From contig JAKMXF010000099.1 in NCBI GenBank assembly GCA_024704765.1, positions 62,001 through 126,000 of the forward strand: a stretch of 64,000 bases of DNA. Direction: 5' to 3'. The position numbers and the translations under genes are program-made. Numbering within the stretch: the first letter of the stretch is position 1; every line of letters begins with the position of its first letter. The stretch comes from Oopsacas minuta (taxonomy: Eukaryota; Porifera; Hexactinellida; Lyssacinosida; Leucopsacidae). This document shows, piece by piece, positions 33,101-47,100 of this stretch. The notes below the pieces were generated by a model. It was given only the letters and a program-made list of their open reading frames with translations. It had not been told where the DNA came from and did not search any database.

Positions 33101-36100
33101 GCTCTATAAAATTTTTTCGTATATCACTTTCCATAACCGTTCCGCGGACCCCAGTTTGAGAACCACTGCATTAGATTTTTGTAGGAGATCAAATTTTATA
33201 CAAAATTATTTCAGAAATGTATCAAAATATGTTTATTAAGCACTTATTTAGTAATATATATCATTCTTCGATGCCTTGTAGAACGTTAAATATTGCATTT
33301 TATCAACTCAAAGTGAATAAATGAAATGATCTATAGATACTTTTATACAATATGCCCAAAGTTTGCTCGTTGTTGACTTACAGTAGAGACCATGGATGAC
33401 GAATTTTTATAAAAACTCAATTTTCACTCGAGAATCTTTAAGATTATGGTAGAACCAGAATAACCAATTTATACTAAATATAGTTAAAGGACAAAAGTAT
33501 TCGATCACTTCAGAATTTCAAATATTTGCTATATTTTTATTCGCCCATGTAACTAAGATATTCTTATACCTTGATATCCGTCAATCTACATAAATGAATC
33601 TTGTTCACACTTATTCTCTGCTTTATAACTAATAGTTATTTTATACATGAGATTAATTAGATTTTAGTTTGGTATACTTAGTACTAAATACGGTAAGTGG
33701 TCGAATACTTTTTGTCCTTTAACAGTATACCCGACTTTCTATACCCTTGTGATACATTTTGATATGCATTAATTGAATAATAGTGCGCAATCTTGAAAAT
33801 GACCATAAATGGGCATCGTCACATTGGTACGATGTATCATATCAAAATGTATTACAAAAGTATGGGAAGTCGGGTATATAGCTTAAATTGGCTTGTCTGA
33901 TTTTACCATAATTTTAACGATTCTCGGGTTATAATTGAAATTTCTAAAATTTGTCATCCATCGTCTCCAACATACTCAAGAACGAGCCTACTTGTTTGTA
34001 TATTGCAAATTTGTATATTTTGTATATTTAAAAATATTTAGAGATCATTTAATATATTCACTTGTTGAACAAATGAACTATTTTATGTTATATAAGTCAT
34101 CAAAGACTAGGATAATTTACTAAATAAATGCTTGCTAGACACACATTTTGGAACCTGCCTTAAATACTTCTGCATACTGCAGAGCCTCGTTAATACGAAC
34201 ACAGCTATGACATTACTCTGTATAAGGAATACAAATTTGCACACTTTATTCGTCGACTTCGATGCCTTTATATTGTAAATTAGTTCAGATACTACGTACT
34301 CTGGATAAGTAGTACGAATTTTCGCACTCCCCCAGTGTAAGTATCAACGGGGCTCTAATGTATATCGGTATAAAATATCCTGTAATTATCTTATACATAT
34401 ATTCAGGTAAAAATACACTGTTTCTGCAATAAAGAAATGAATTATATAGATGCTTTCAGTGTGACATACGCAACATAAGGCCTAGGCACAATAACAACTA
34501 TGATTTAATAAGGGTAATCATACTTGGCGACCTTCACTGGACTCCTGGATTATCCCGGGAATTGACATGATATCCAAGGAAAAAGTTAATAAATCTAGGG
34601 ATAATATAGATATATCTCACAATTGTTGACAAAATATTGAAAAATTCATATTATTTGCATATTAAATTAGAAATCAAGGTCAAGATTTGAAAATCCCGGG
34701 ATTTCGAGATAAATATCCAACGAAATAGTTAGATTCAAGGTCAATGCTTTATATTATTTATCTCAAGTGATCGAGTGATATTTTTGTACCTACAAATATA
34801 TAATACATTTATTCGGGCTAAAATGCACACTTCATTAAATATTGAATTTCCTAAATACAGTATATAAAATGCATAGCCCATGTTACTTATCCCTGGTCAC
34901 AATTTTATTATGGTGTCTAGGCTTTATCTTACGTAGGTCATATTGCATCCCTGGTTCCTTTACTGTTAGTCCATATATTTTTAATGCAATGGTTGATGTA
35001 AATTTTGCCAGACGTCACTATTGAATAAGTCATAGACTCCTTAAATAGAAGGGCTACTATTTGGCAATATCGAGTCCTGGAACTTGGGCCCATTAGCACT
35101 TCGTAATTGTTTAAGATAGACGCATAACATGTATTATTGTCGAATAGGAAGGCATAGTTAGGGAGTCTATTGGTCATATTATTATTCCAAAATATTTGTG
35201 GAATGTGAGTTATGTGGTGTTTACACAACAAGTATCTGAATACATTCATTCGGGCAAAAGTACACTGTGTCTGAAATATATACTCCAGCATAATCCAAAA
35301 CTGGTTTAACATATCGCTGCGCCATTGCCTAGTGTATAGATTGATATGGGTGAACAAACATGACCCACAGATTCACTATATGTGAATTCCTAATCAAATA
35401 TAATACATTTAGTCCATATACTTTGGAATAATTACTAGATGTAAACTATATAACAATAGTAGGAAAAGGTGTGAACACCGCATAACTCCCATTCCATAAA
35501 TATTTTTGAAAAATTATATGACCAATAGACTCCCTAACTATGAAGTCCTATTCGATAATAATACTTTTTATGTGCCTAACCTTAACCAATTGAGAAGTTC
35601 CAATGGACCCGAGATTGTCAGATATTAGTCCTTCTATTTAAGGAGTCTCTGAAATCAGTAATATATCATGGTTATCAAGTTATTTCGAAAATTTTGCGTT
35701 TTGGGATACCCCGGACGAGCGAGTGTTGCAAACCAGAAGAAATTTTGTCTTAGTCCAGTGATTGATGTCACACTCTTAGCAACAATAATTAGGTACATTA
35801 ATATTGGTTACTGCGCTACATTCACTTCCTCAGGTCCAGCTCTGCATCACCTAGCATCAAACGCTGGCCGCGCAACTTTTGGCAGGTATGCATTAGCTTC
35901 GAGAAGTGTCGGCAGGGGGCTAATCCCCGAGACCTGGGTCAAGCCCCCTTGAGCACCCCAATTGTAGCCTCGGTTGAGCCATGTTGCTACGAAAATAAGC
36001 CTTTATACCTTGAAGATAACTGAAAGATTATTCTACATTAACAGTTAATTCAGGACAAACTAAAATAATATTTGATAATATCGTGATATTCGATAAATGT

Positions 36101-39100
36101 GGCAATAATTCTGTCACAAAATATTTGGTACAAAGTTTGATTATATTTTAGTTTTTAATTCTGATGCTATACTATACTATACGACCTTTGGCTCGCCGCT
36201 TCGCGATAAATTCGGCGCATTGCGACTCGAGGTATTTCAACGGATAAACAAACAGACAAATAACAATGAGATTTAATAATTTTGATGTTGTTTACAATAT
36301 TCAGACTCAGCATACTCGGGTATACCAGTATAGGCGTTGAAACTATGATTCTACCTCAATTTTGAAATTTGTTTACTTTATATGTCAAATGAAAACAAAT
36401 ATTCACATTATATTGTTTTCAATACCATATTTGGTCTCAGCATACACGATTACCTCAGTATTACCATTGAAAGCATGTTTCTACAACAATTTTTGATTTT
36501 GTTTACTTTATCTACCTAAAGTAAACAAATATTCACAATATATTGTTTTCAATACCATATTCGAACTCAGCATGCTCGATTACTCCAGTATACTCGTTAA
36601 AGTATTCTACCTCAATATTGAAAATTGTTTACTTTATATTCATAAAAACAACAATACATTTGCATATGAGAAACTTGAAAATGCGAAATTCGGATTCAGC
36701 GTACTTGATTACCCCTGGGTAGCCGTTTAGAGCAAACCTGTATGTATATTTTTAGAATTTCTTAATACACAAGGCACATAGTCCCGAGTATTTTCCTTCG
36801 CGTAGCGACAATAAGCACTGAGAAATATAGCTGTTAATACTTAGGCTGAATCGCCGCAGCGACCTAGCAAGCGAAGTGCGCTAGTATATACAGATTTGGT
36901 TTAATAGAGAAAACAGAAGCGAAGCATCTCCCCGTTTTTTGGTTCAAAGATAAATATCCGCCTTAGACCGAGCTTTAGTGAAACCTGCTCATTTGGACTT
37001 TTCTTAAATTTTCTGGAAATTTTCCGAAGTTGTATATATTGTTTTAGAATTTTATGTGAATTTATTTTTGATATTTGTCATTGCAATTGTGCTAATTGAT
37101 ATAATGAATTTTCAAAAATTGATAAAAATTCCTGCATTTCGCAGGTATTTTCCCCAGTTTTTGACCATAGATTGGTTGTTTTACTTCTGGAACTCCGCAT
37201 TACTTGACTTACAACTGACATGTTTTCATAGCACCATAGATACCTACTTGATGTCTATATTTTTGGATAAATGGTCCAAACAAGTGAGATTTCTTTTCCT
37301 ATATGCTATGCCCTAAAATGTACTACCATAGCATTCTATCACTAAGCCAATGGTATTGACTGATGGACTTGGACCAGGGATACGTCAAGTCAGTACTAAG
37401 TAATTCTATTAGTTGCTATGAATTTAAACGTTACATTTTGGCCTGAATAAATGTATTATTGATTTTTGATTTCACTCGTAATCTACCTCTACAAACTATT
37501 TTAAGGCCAAAATTACGTCCTTTGATTGGTTACTTAGCAAATATGTCAGAATCATGTTTCAGTTTTGAAACCCTGTAGAGAGTAAATTAATACCATACGG
37601 TTTCAAGATTTATACCATGGGATTCCAGGATGTTACTACAAAATATCAAAAGTTTGTCATGATAAAGTTTGCGAGTTCCAGAGTTATAGTAGTGACCATG
37701 GGTGGCATATTTTTGCCAATATTCACCAATAACTTGACAACCTCCAATGCTATGGCCAAATCATCAAATATACATATAGTGTATCCTCGACTCCCCATAT
37801 CCTGATAATATATTTTGATATGATATCTCTTATGGTTATAACGCAATCTTGAAAATAACCATATATGGAAATATTGATGACTGCGGAGTTTATTTCAAGA
37901 TATCGTATCAAAGCTTTTCACAACTAATAGAATTCCTTAGCACTGACTTAACGTATGACTGATCCAAATCCATCAATCAGCACCATTCCCTTGGTGTATA
38001 GAATGTTGTGGTATTACCAACATGCTATATAAATATGGTGACCGCTTATACGTTGTTTCTCAAAAAATTGCTATGTCATCATCTGTATACGTAATAAGCT
38101 ATTTTTGGTTTATTTAGAGTTCGAGATTTACATTGTATCATGGAGACATGTAGTTGTTTCGAAAAATAGAGCTAGCCATTTTGGAAAATATAGATGAGAG
38201 GCCTTTACTTTTGACACTAGTGTATCCGCAATAATCGATTTCCTATTCATGAATTATATAATTTTTTGTACCTAACTCGGACGGTAATTAGTTATTTAGT
38301 CACTTACCAAATATGGTAAATCACTATATATAATATGATAACTTATTAACCATTAGATGTAACAATTGTATTATTCATGTATTGGATTTCGCCTATTGCT
38401 GTTCACTGGTGTCAAAAGTAAATGCTTATCATCAATATTTTCCAGATATGGCTAGAATCTGTTCATACACCATTATATAGCAACAGAGGAATGTACTAGC
38501 ATTCATAAAAATTACTAACTTTTTTGAAACAACTACAATGTATTATGGTACCATTTAAATATAGGGATCTAACTTACTTATTACTGGGTCAATAAAGCCT
38601 CGAAAACTACCTCCTCCAAATCCTCCAAAAATAGCTTATTACGTAATCAGATGATGACAATGCAAAATTTGTGTTAGTTTGTCTACAAACATTCTAATAT
38701 CCCACTGTAAAATTTTTGAACTTTAGATGCAATAACACACACTTTAACCGATACTGCCGAAGTTGTACGTTTATAACGAAAGGAACCTTGAAACTTTACC
38801 GCTTCATTTCAACCAATTCACGGACCGAAATCGAGATTTCAGCACCTTTTTTGACGTTGTACAATGACACTTTTTCCCGACAATATTCGGTTAAGTGCTT
38901 CCAGATCTAGAATTTTGGTGTTAAAATTGTCCAGTGATCAATGGTGACATCATTTTGTCATGAATATTATTGCAGATATTGAGTTTTTTAATTTGATTCG
39001 GGAAGTCATTCTCCCTCAAACTGAGAAGGTGAAGTTCTCTCATATTTATAAGAGGACTGCCTCCCAGAAGCCTTATCTCTTTGCAATGGCAACAGCTCAG

Positions 39101-41079
39101 AATTTTTCCTGAATTGAACCAAAATGACCACTTCATGACCCAGCAAGATCTTAAATTATTCTACTATAATTGATTTAATGTTTATTAGGAAATATTTCGT
39201 GAATTCTCAGTCCCATGAGCCACTTCGGGTAGAATTTGAATTGTTAGTTCAAAGTAATTTTCGGCAAGATGTATTGGATCAACGTATTAAAGAACTCATG
39301 GTTCACAGATTAATTGTGAGTAGAGAGATTTCTCGTCTAATTCAGTTGAATCATAACGATTATATGGAGGAGGTTACAAGACTGGTGAATATTCAGTCCT
39401 CATTGCAGAAGGCTTGTAATTTGTCTCTTCAATCAAGAAGTCAACTACAAATTTCTCTACAGGGTATAAAGGATGGTGGATTAGGTATTTTACTTTCTTT
39501 TAGAAGGATGGAACGTTTGAGATCGTCTCTTAAACAGGTATGCTTGTTATATCGTTTACTATAGTTCTCAAACGTGTATCTTAATTTCACTCTAATTTTA
39601 ATAATTTTCCAGGCGATGCTTTTAAACATATCAAAATATTGAGCACTTAAATTTAATGAAACTTGTCATATAACTAGATCTTTGCGGAAGTTTTTCAGTT
39701 TTTAACCCACCTCGAAAAAACCTCGGAAACCTTCGGCCGTATTCATTAAGTTCGAACTTTATTGATATTCACTAAGTTTTATGTCAGAACTAAAGTACAA
39801 ACTTTAAGTAACCAGACTTAGTTGCTTAAATATTTATATTGTTATCTTATGATATTCCTCAAAAAATTCCCTAAGGTATTGGTTTATAATCATATAAACT
39901 ACAATAAAATGTGCCTAATCGGATACTCCTAATCCGCAATATATTTATCATGTCCCGTTTGATATACAATCTTGTGTATTTTATTAAGTGCTCGTAGTCC
40001 TATATCCGCCTAATCCTGATCATTATATCGATGCCATTATTATTTTATGCCTAATTCGGATTATTCATAACTAGCTCGCTTCGCTTGCCTGGCCGCTACG
40101 CGATAGCTTAGGGCTAAATTTAGCTTAAGTATTAAATTGCTAAATTTCTTGATTCTTTTGGTCACTACGCGACGAGATATACTCAGCACTAGTTGCCTCG
40201 AGGTGAATTTTTGTGGAAATTTTATTATATATTATCCATGGTCCATCCAAATTCCATTTAATGTCCGTGGTAATACTGCCGCTCTTGGGTGGCTTTAGGT
40301 TAGTAATCTGGGAATTTTTCTCCTCGAGTATTTTGAAGTTATGATGGCGAATAATTTAATGATGAATTTGCAATTGGCCAAAGTGATTACTTCAGGACAT
40401 TTGATATATTACGGGGTACTGTATTTCCCTGAATATGCCACGGTGGCTTGGATATAGCTCCAAAACTTGTGAATACAAATTTATCACCACCCTCCAGAAC
40501 AATATTTTTATTGTAATTTACGTCACATTTGACCATCTTACAAATGATGAAGATTTTTCCCCAAATATTTGTATTTTCGAAAATTGATGATATATTTATA
40601 CCAAGGAACTATCTAGGAGCGCCGGATGCTCGTCTAAGTACATGATTTTGATGAGATTATATTTAGAAGCGTGAAAATTTGGATATTTACTTATACCATA
40701 ACACTAATCTACTTCTGATTTTTGGGTGTGAAAATTTGAGATTGGGAGCGCTTGGAGTGTCCTCCGAATCACCTATATAACTCCTGATTTGTACGAAAAT
40801 GCTCACGAAATGATTGAGCGCCCTGGCGCTTATTCAATGAAATAAGATACCTGTAATTCCTAATTCAAACTTCTATCATGTATATTCGCTGAACAGTAGC
40901 AAATAATGTGATTTTTAGAAAATCCCAAATTGTGACAATGAGTCAATGACTTCATTATTTTGTCATAGATGTTATTTTTCGCCCAAGACCCTAACTTGCC
41001 CGAGCCAAGCCAAGACACCCCCGTATGCCAACATTTAGCTATGATGGTCTTCCAAATTCTGCAATCAATTCTGCACGTC

Positions 41080-41116
<37 letters not shown>

Positions 41117-44100
41117 AGTGCATTGATGATCTATCTTCGAAATACAGCTTAAGATTGTGAATACTATAGCTGGACGTTTCCACTACAAGTTCTGATCTGA
41201 TTATATATTTATTCATACATACATGGGCGCTGCATCATTTCAAGAAGTGTTACCATGTATATTTGATTAAGTGATTTATGTAATCTTTGAGCCACTATAT
41301 TGATAGTATATACAATATGGTAACAACATTGATTCTGCATACTGTCGAAACCGATATTTCCTAACAGTCTTTGCAGCCAATTGTAGTAAGACAAAATGAT
41401 GGGAATATATGTAAATCCCACATTTTTTACTATCTGAGAAATCCATAAAGTTAAAACAACTGAAAAGTACCAAAACAGGTTTCTACTGTGCATTCGTAAG
41501 TCATGCTTAATTCAGAATATAGCAGTGGTATTATTCATGGATATTTGAAGGACTAGGATGTTTCATAGAATTCTCGGTCCGATCACGATATCGATCCTAC
41601 TTTTTCAAATGGATCGAAAGATCCTAATGCCATATATATATACATATTGGGATTTATTGCCTTTTAATTCATTTACATTTATCATTTTTTCACTATTGAA
41701 TAGTGTACACAGTCTACGAAACAAAAGCCTATTCACCGTATTTAACAATTGATTACTTGAAGTGTATTTAAATTGACTTGCGATTTTATTTTCTCGATAA
41801 TATAATTTGGGTGTGCTTTGGCTTGCATAAATTTATTGTTGATAGTTAATAATTTACAGAAGCCATATTATCCAACTATTACTAGTTTGAAATGACGTCA
41901 CCTGTTTGGTTTAAAGGGCACTTTCTTGTTAAGAATGTCCTGCCGACAGCCTGGTAGTGCCTCAGGATTATTTGTTTTTGTTCTTTTCAGGGGAGGCACC
42001 TCCCCCCTGAACCCCGGTGTAGATACCTAAATATACTAGACCCCGACTGATTTTTAACTCCGAATCGGAGAAATATTTCAGGATAGTCAAAAGTTTAATC
42101 CAAATACTCGATACCCTAGACTAAGAATCTACAGACTTAATTACCTCAGACTAATATTCAAAATTCTTTACCATGTTCCCAAATTTAGTTGTATTTCGCT
42201 TCGATAACTTGTTGTTCTCACATCATTTCCTAATCCTTTTTATGTCTATATTTCAATGTTCCCAATCAACAAATTGGGACTGATTTGTAGTATGATGAGC
42301 TAATGACATTTTCAAAAATTTAAGTTTATATATATCATTTATATAGCTTTCTCTCGTGAAAACACTTCACCGAGCTGATCTATGGTTAAAAGAACGTTTA
42401 AATACAGGACACTATAAAGAAGCGGCTCATTGTTGCATGATATTTTTACGAGCACTCAACTCATTTCATAATTACTCATGTTGTATTGATTTATCATCGA
42501 AATTGTTAGATATTCAACAAGTTATTACATCAAAGCTTGATGCTAATTTGGTTGATCTTTGTGAAAATTTTGAGCCTGGAAAATATTTAAATTTGATGGC
42601 CGCTTATACCTTACTTGGCAAAGGAGAAGCTGCAATTGATAAACTTGCACTAAATTATGTCTCCCAAATCAAGGTCCTGTCTAAAGAGGTTTTGCGCACT
42701 CATTATGGTAAACTCCCTGATGAATATTTTCAAGGTGATATTAATGTCATTATTCCTTTCATTGGCAATCTTGAAAATTCATTACAATTACTTACTTCTT
42801 CCTTCTTGTCACTTTGTGATGTATTTTCTGGATTACTATTTTCTTATTTTGATATTTCAGCTTACCATAATTTGTTACCGGATCAAATGTTAAATGAAAA
42901 TTTTGTTTCGAAAAGTTTATTGAATCGAAAATTCAGCCAAGGTAAAATTTTGATTTGGAAAGAAATAGAAAAAATATTATGTTCTTTGTTGAATGTTCAT
43001 AAATACGAAAACTTTCCACACGATAATCTAATTAGGATGATCGGAATTGTTAATAGATTTGTTCATATTGGGAAATCATTTTGTCAATCAACTACTAATT
43101 GTTTGTCAGACACTATTCGTGTAATCTCTCTTGACTATTTTAACCATTACCACGAGTTACGTATGGAAGATCTTAAACTATTTATAGAAAACGAGTCTTG
43201 GGAATTATGTCCCCTTCCGATTAATTTTAGTTTAGGACAATTTACAGAGTTTTCATTTTTAAGCAACAGCAATTCTGATTCGATCGCATTTGATTTTGAT
43301 GTTCAGTTTGATATTTCAAATTTACAATCTCGTAAATCTCTTCTGAACTTTTTTCATCAATCAGGACCAGATTCCACAGCTTCTCAAGATCCACTTTCCA
43401 TTGATTATTCAATTGTAAATGAGACTTCAGATTCTTACATAAATAATTCTACATATATATTAACTGCCAATACCACTCTCATAACACTAAAATATATTGG
43501 TCGTTATATTCAATTTATGATCTCTTTGCCCAGCATAGCATTGGAGCTTTTTCACTTTATTTGTCAAATGTATAAATATTATTTTTTCGTAACTAATATA
43601 TATTTTGCGGACCTACGCTCTTTTCACTTTGAACATTCTATTATTGAAATACATGGTATGGAAGTACATGAAAATTACTACAGTACCAAACTAAACACAG
43701 TCCTTTCCGAGATTGAATCAGAGACTAATTTGCAGAAGCAGTGTAAGTAATTATTTTTTCTTTGTGTCTCTCTTATTTGTAATCTAAGTTAATATAAATT
43801 GTCAAATCCATCAGATATATAGATCCAAGAAGGTGACTAATACGTCATAATTTCGTTATAGGTGTTAATTTTCTTCCAAGACTCATACTTGTTCGAGCCA
43901 GGCCAAAAATGCCCCCCCCCCCCCCTGTATGCCAAAAATCATTCCTGGGGTTCTTCCAGTGTCTTCAACCTTTCAGAACATATATATATATATAGTATGA
44001 ATCTATTAATTGCGTTTTAATTCTATAGCTTGTATATTTTTAATGAAATTGTTTAAAAGAGCCTAAACCAAATGAAGTGGCTGTCGGAGCTTACTTTGTA

Positions 44101-47100
44101 GTCTCAATAAATTCCTCTTTTACAAAATCCCTAGTAAGTTTAATTGGCTTCTATTTGGTCTTCTCGGCGATATCCCTGGCAGTGTATTAAGTATCCTATG
44201 GTGTGAACTTTTATTTAACGCTTGAATTTGCCCAACATGACAGGTCCAAGTAGTTTTTTTCCCCCCTAAATCAACCACATGGATTTCCAAGGTTCTTCAA
44301 TTCATCCTAGTAATACTACTAGTAGAAGAATTCTATCATCCTCTTTTATCACTCTTCCAAACATTTCTATCATATTTTCATTCCGCCTTGTGGTGGTTAT
44401 ATTTCTGGGCTCGCTTGTCCCAGGTTTGTGCTGACCTCTCAATGACCAAAGGGTTTACATGAAAATATTTTAAACATTTTCTAATCTCCTTCTGCTTCCA
44501 AATTTTATCCCTAGAGGTTGAACATTTTTACAGTGTAATATTTTTTAGGTTAGCTTTCTCCAATCAGTCCACATAAAGTATTGTGTTAATGGAAGGGCTG
44601 CTGAAAATTCATACGAGTTCTATAGGCATAATAAATTTTCTCTATTATTAGGTTTAATTCCCAATTTCTCAATCTTTCATCAGCTTCTGTCTGAAGATAA
44701 TATTATGTTTGGCCTCAAGCAAAGAATAGTTGGTGTGGAATCCCTTTTGTTCTTATCTGAACAATTATCCAAATTGAAGCCTACATTTGAATCTTATTTT
44801 AGCAGAAACACTATGTTATCCAGCCTTGATTACGTTTCTAGTTTCTACTCTCAGTGTATCGAGATTTCTTACGGTTTACGGAGACCAGTATATTGTGGCA
44901 TCGCTCGTTATGCTATAAATTATGAACAGGTATTTATTAATTAGATTGATTTCCATATACACGTATATATGTGTATATATATACGTATATATATATATCG
45001 CTTAATCAAGTCACTCATACCTAGTGATAAATTGAGCTCCGAGTAATCATTACCCGCGACTGGCTTTTATTTAGTGGACCCTTCTCGAATCTAACTCGAT
45101 GACTCGCGATTAATTATGCGGTGTCTCGTGATGTATTGAGTCTCTAACATACGACTCAATATAGATACATTAAAATGATTAATGATTACACTTACTAAAT
45201 GGATCGATTGCTTAAGCTTGATGACTCAAGTAAGTGGGCTCATTCCTTTTCTGACATGAGCAATCGAATCGTTCTTACTCCTGAGAAATTCCTTTCTTGG
45301 GTCATCGAGTTGTTCATTACTCGTCAAATATTTCTGGCTCGATGACTCATGAGTCATCTGCTAGTTATCTGTATTACTGCTTGTTAAAGCCCTGAAAATT
45401 CCTAGCGAATTGCTGATTTCTAAAAGAGAAAAAAATTTGCCTTAGTATAGTATATTCAGTTAACATTCTTTTGAACAACTTCGGCTTAATTTTAGTATAG
45501 ACGGATGTATTTCAAATCATGCAATTTCTTGGATAACAGAAATTTTGTATTCAATATGTGATATTCACTACTTGGAGGAATCATACGATCAAGTACAACG
45601 ATTGTGTATTTTGTTTTGAAATATATGAATGGATATTAATACTACGCATCGTTTGTAGATCCACCGCCTTAAGTCTGTTTCTTTATGGCTTCTATTTTGA
45701 TTTTTATTAGCGCACTTCGCTTGTCGGGTCGCTGCTCAACTATCCATGAGCTTTGTGCCTCGATTTAGCATAAGTATGAAACATCTAAAATGTCAGTGCT
45801 TTTGAGTCGCTACTCGAAGTGATATACTCAGCACTACGGGCCTCGAAGTTAACTTTTTACTAGAATTGTAATTTTTTATTTCCATTTTTATTACTCACAA
45901 TTCGTTATTCTCAAATCTGTCACGTGGTTTGGTTAGTATATGTGCAATTTATGCGTCGAGTATTATGAAATTTGCAAAAATATCAAAATTCCGGGAATTT
46001 TGATTTTTTATATAGTCATGTGACGCAATAATCCCATGATCAATTTGCGCTTTGTCAAAATCATAACCTCAGGAAATTTGTCACATTGAGGGTTCCTGTG
46101 ATTCAAATTTCATCTAACATGTAAATTGTCTTAGCAGTCGCCAATATTGTGATTTTTCTGAAATCCAAAGAGGTGACGATTAAGTCATATTTTCGTCCTT
46201 GGTTTGAATTTTCGTCCAAGACTCGAATTTGTCCGCCCCTGACCCAAAATACCCATGTATGTCTAAAATCAGCCATGGGCGTCTTTCTATATCTTCAATC
46301 AATTCTGGTCAACAAACATGCACAGGCAGTCTTAAGTAATTGTTCACCACAAAATCTATCTGAAAATTATGGAATAATATAACAACTTTGGGGTGAAACT
46401 ATATAGAAATATGTTTAATATATTGAATTAGCAAAATTAATATGTTATTCATTAATGGATCAGGAAAATTTTCGATTATTCCATTTTATAAGGTATTAAA
46501 CTCATTGATTGGATTATTATCTGTAAAAAACATTAGTAATCAAATATTTACAATGTATTATGAATACTAGACTAATTTATTCAGATTTGAATTCACGTAA
46601 TGTGTAGATTGTTTATGCGATAATTCCTCCCTGAAACAAGTTACACTGTGTCGACTATACTATAGTATAGTGGCACAGACCCGCACAGTTCTAAAATCGT
46701 TGACTTTCTTACTCGGTATGTATAACAATTATATTTATATACGTATGTGTTCGCTCTCCTGTTCACACATCCGGCGATTAAGACTTGAAATTTGGCATGT
46801 ATACTCGTCGTGAAATCTAGTTGTGTCCTAGACATTAGAGAGATTAGGCTTCAATATGTTATCATGGCCTCAAGGGTAATCCAAGTACTCGTAATCCGAA
46901 TTTCGCATTTTCAAGTTTCTTATATGTACAGTAAATTTATTTTTGACTTATTAGTACAAATTAATTGTATTATCCAAATTTCTAAATATTGGTGGAGACT
47001 TTCTTGTAACAGACATGTGCGTACTGAATTACGCTGAATCCGGTGGCCTTAAATTACGTTTGCACAGGAGTTGATTTGAGATTTTTCAGTTTGGTGCAAG

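Larger units (their letters stand above)
27140..39188 (+). other. VPS50 intron 1 (12.0 kb)
   Basis: Phase 2 intron from GTTCAT to TTTATTAG. Filled with foldbacks, family A and B copies and two non-autonomous hATs, listed separately. No other gene seen. Confidence 0.85.
39538..42346 (+). other. VPS50 intron 2 (2.8 kb)
   Basis: Phase 0, GTATGC to TATATAG. Holds a family A copy, an AT microsatellite and a truncated hAT copy. Regions 39538-40069 and 41640-42346 show nothing recognised. Confidence 0.85.

Noticed and set aside
34938-35357. 139-residue minus-strand open frame
   Set aside because: Lies within a palindromic foldback; composition is not protein-like and no motif is present.
35668-35952. 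94-residue open frame
   Set aside because: Covers a GC-rich dispersed repeat seen again near 51310; no protein family resemblance.
39178-39200. ATG at 39178 as a gene start
   Set aside because: It lies in the intron; the acceptor at 39187-39188 and the phase with exon 1 explain the frame.
41209-41493. 94-residue minus-strand open frame
   Set aside because: Inside a truncated non-autonomous hAT copy; the same region of the full copy is not open.
43912-43926. Poly-C run as a functional signal
   Set aside because: It is an expanded CCCC stretch at a position where other family A copies read ATGCCCCTGTAT.
44705-44944. Separate small gene
   Set aside because: It is VPS50 exon 4 read from an internal Met.
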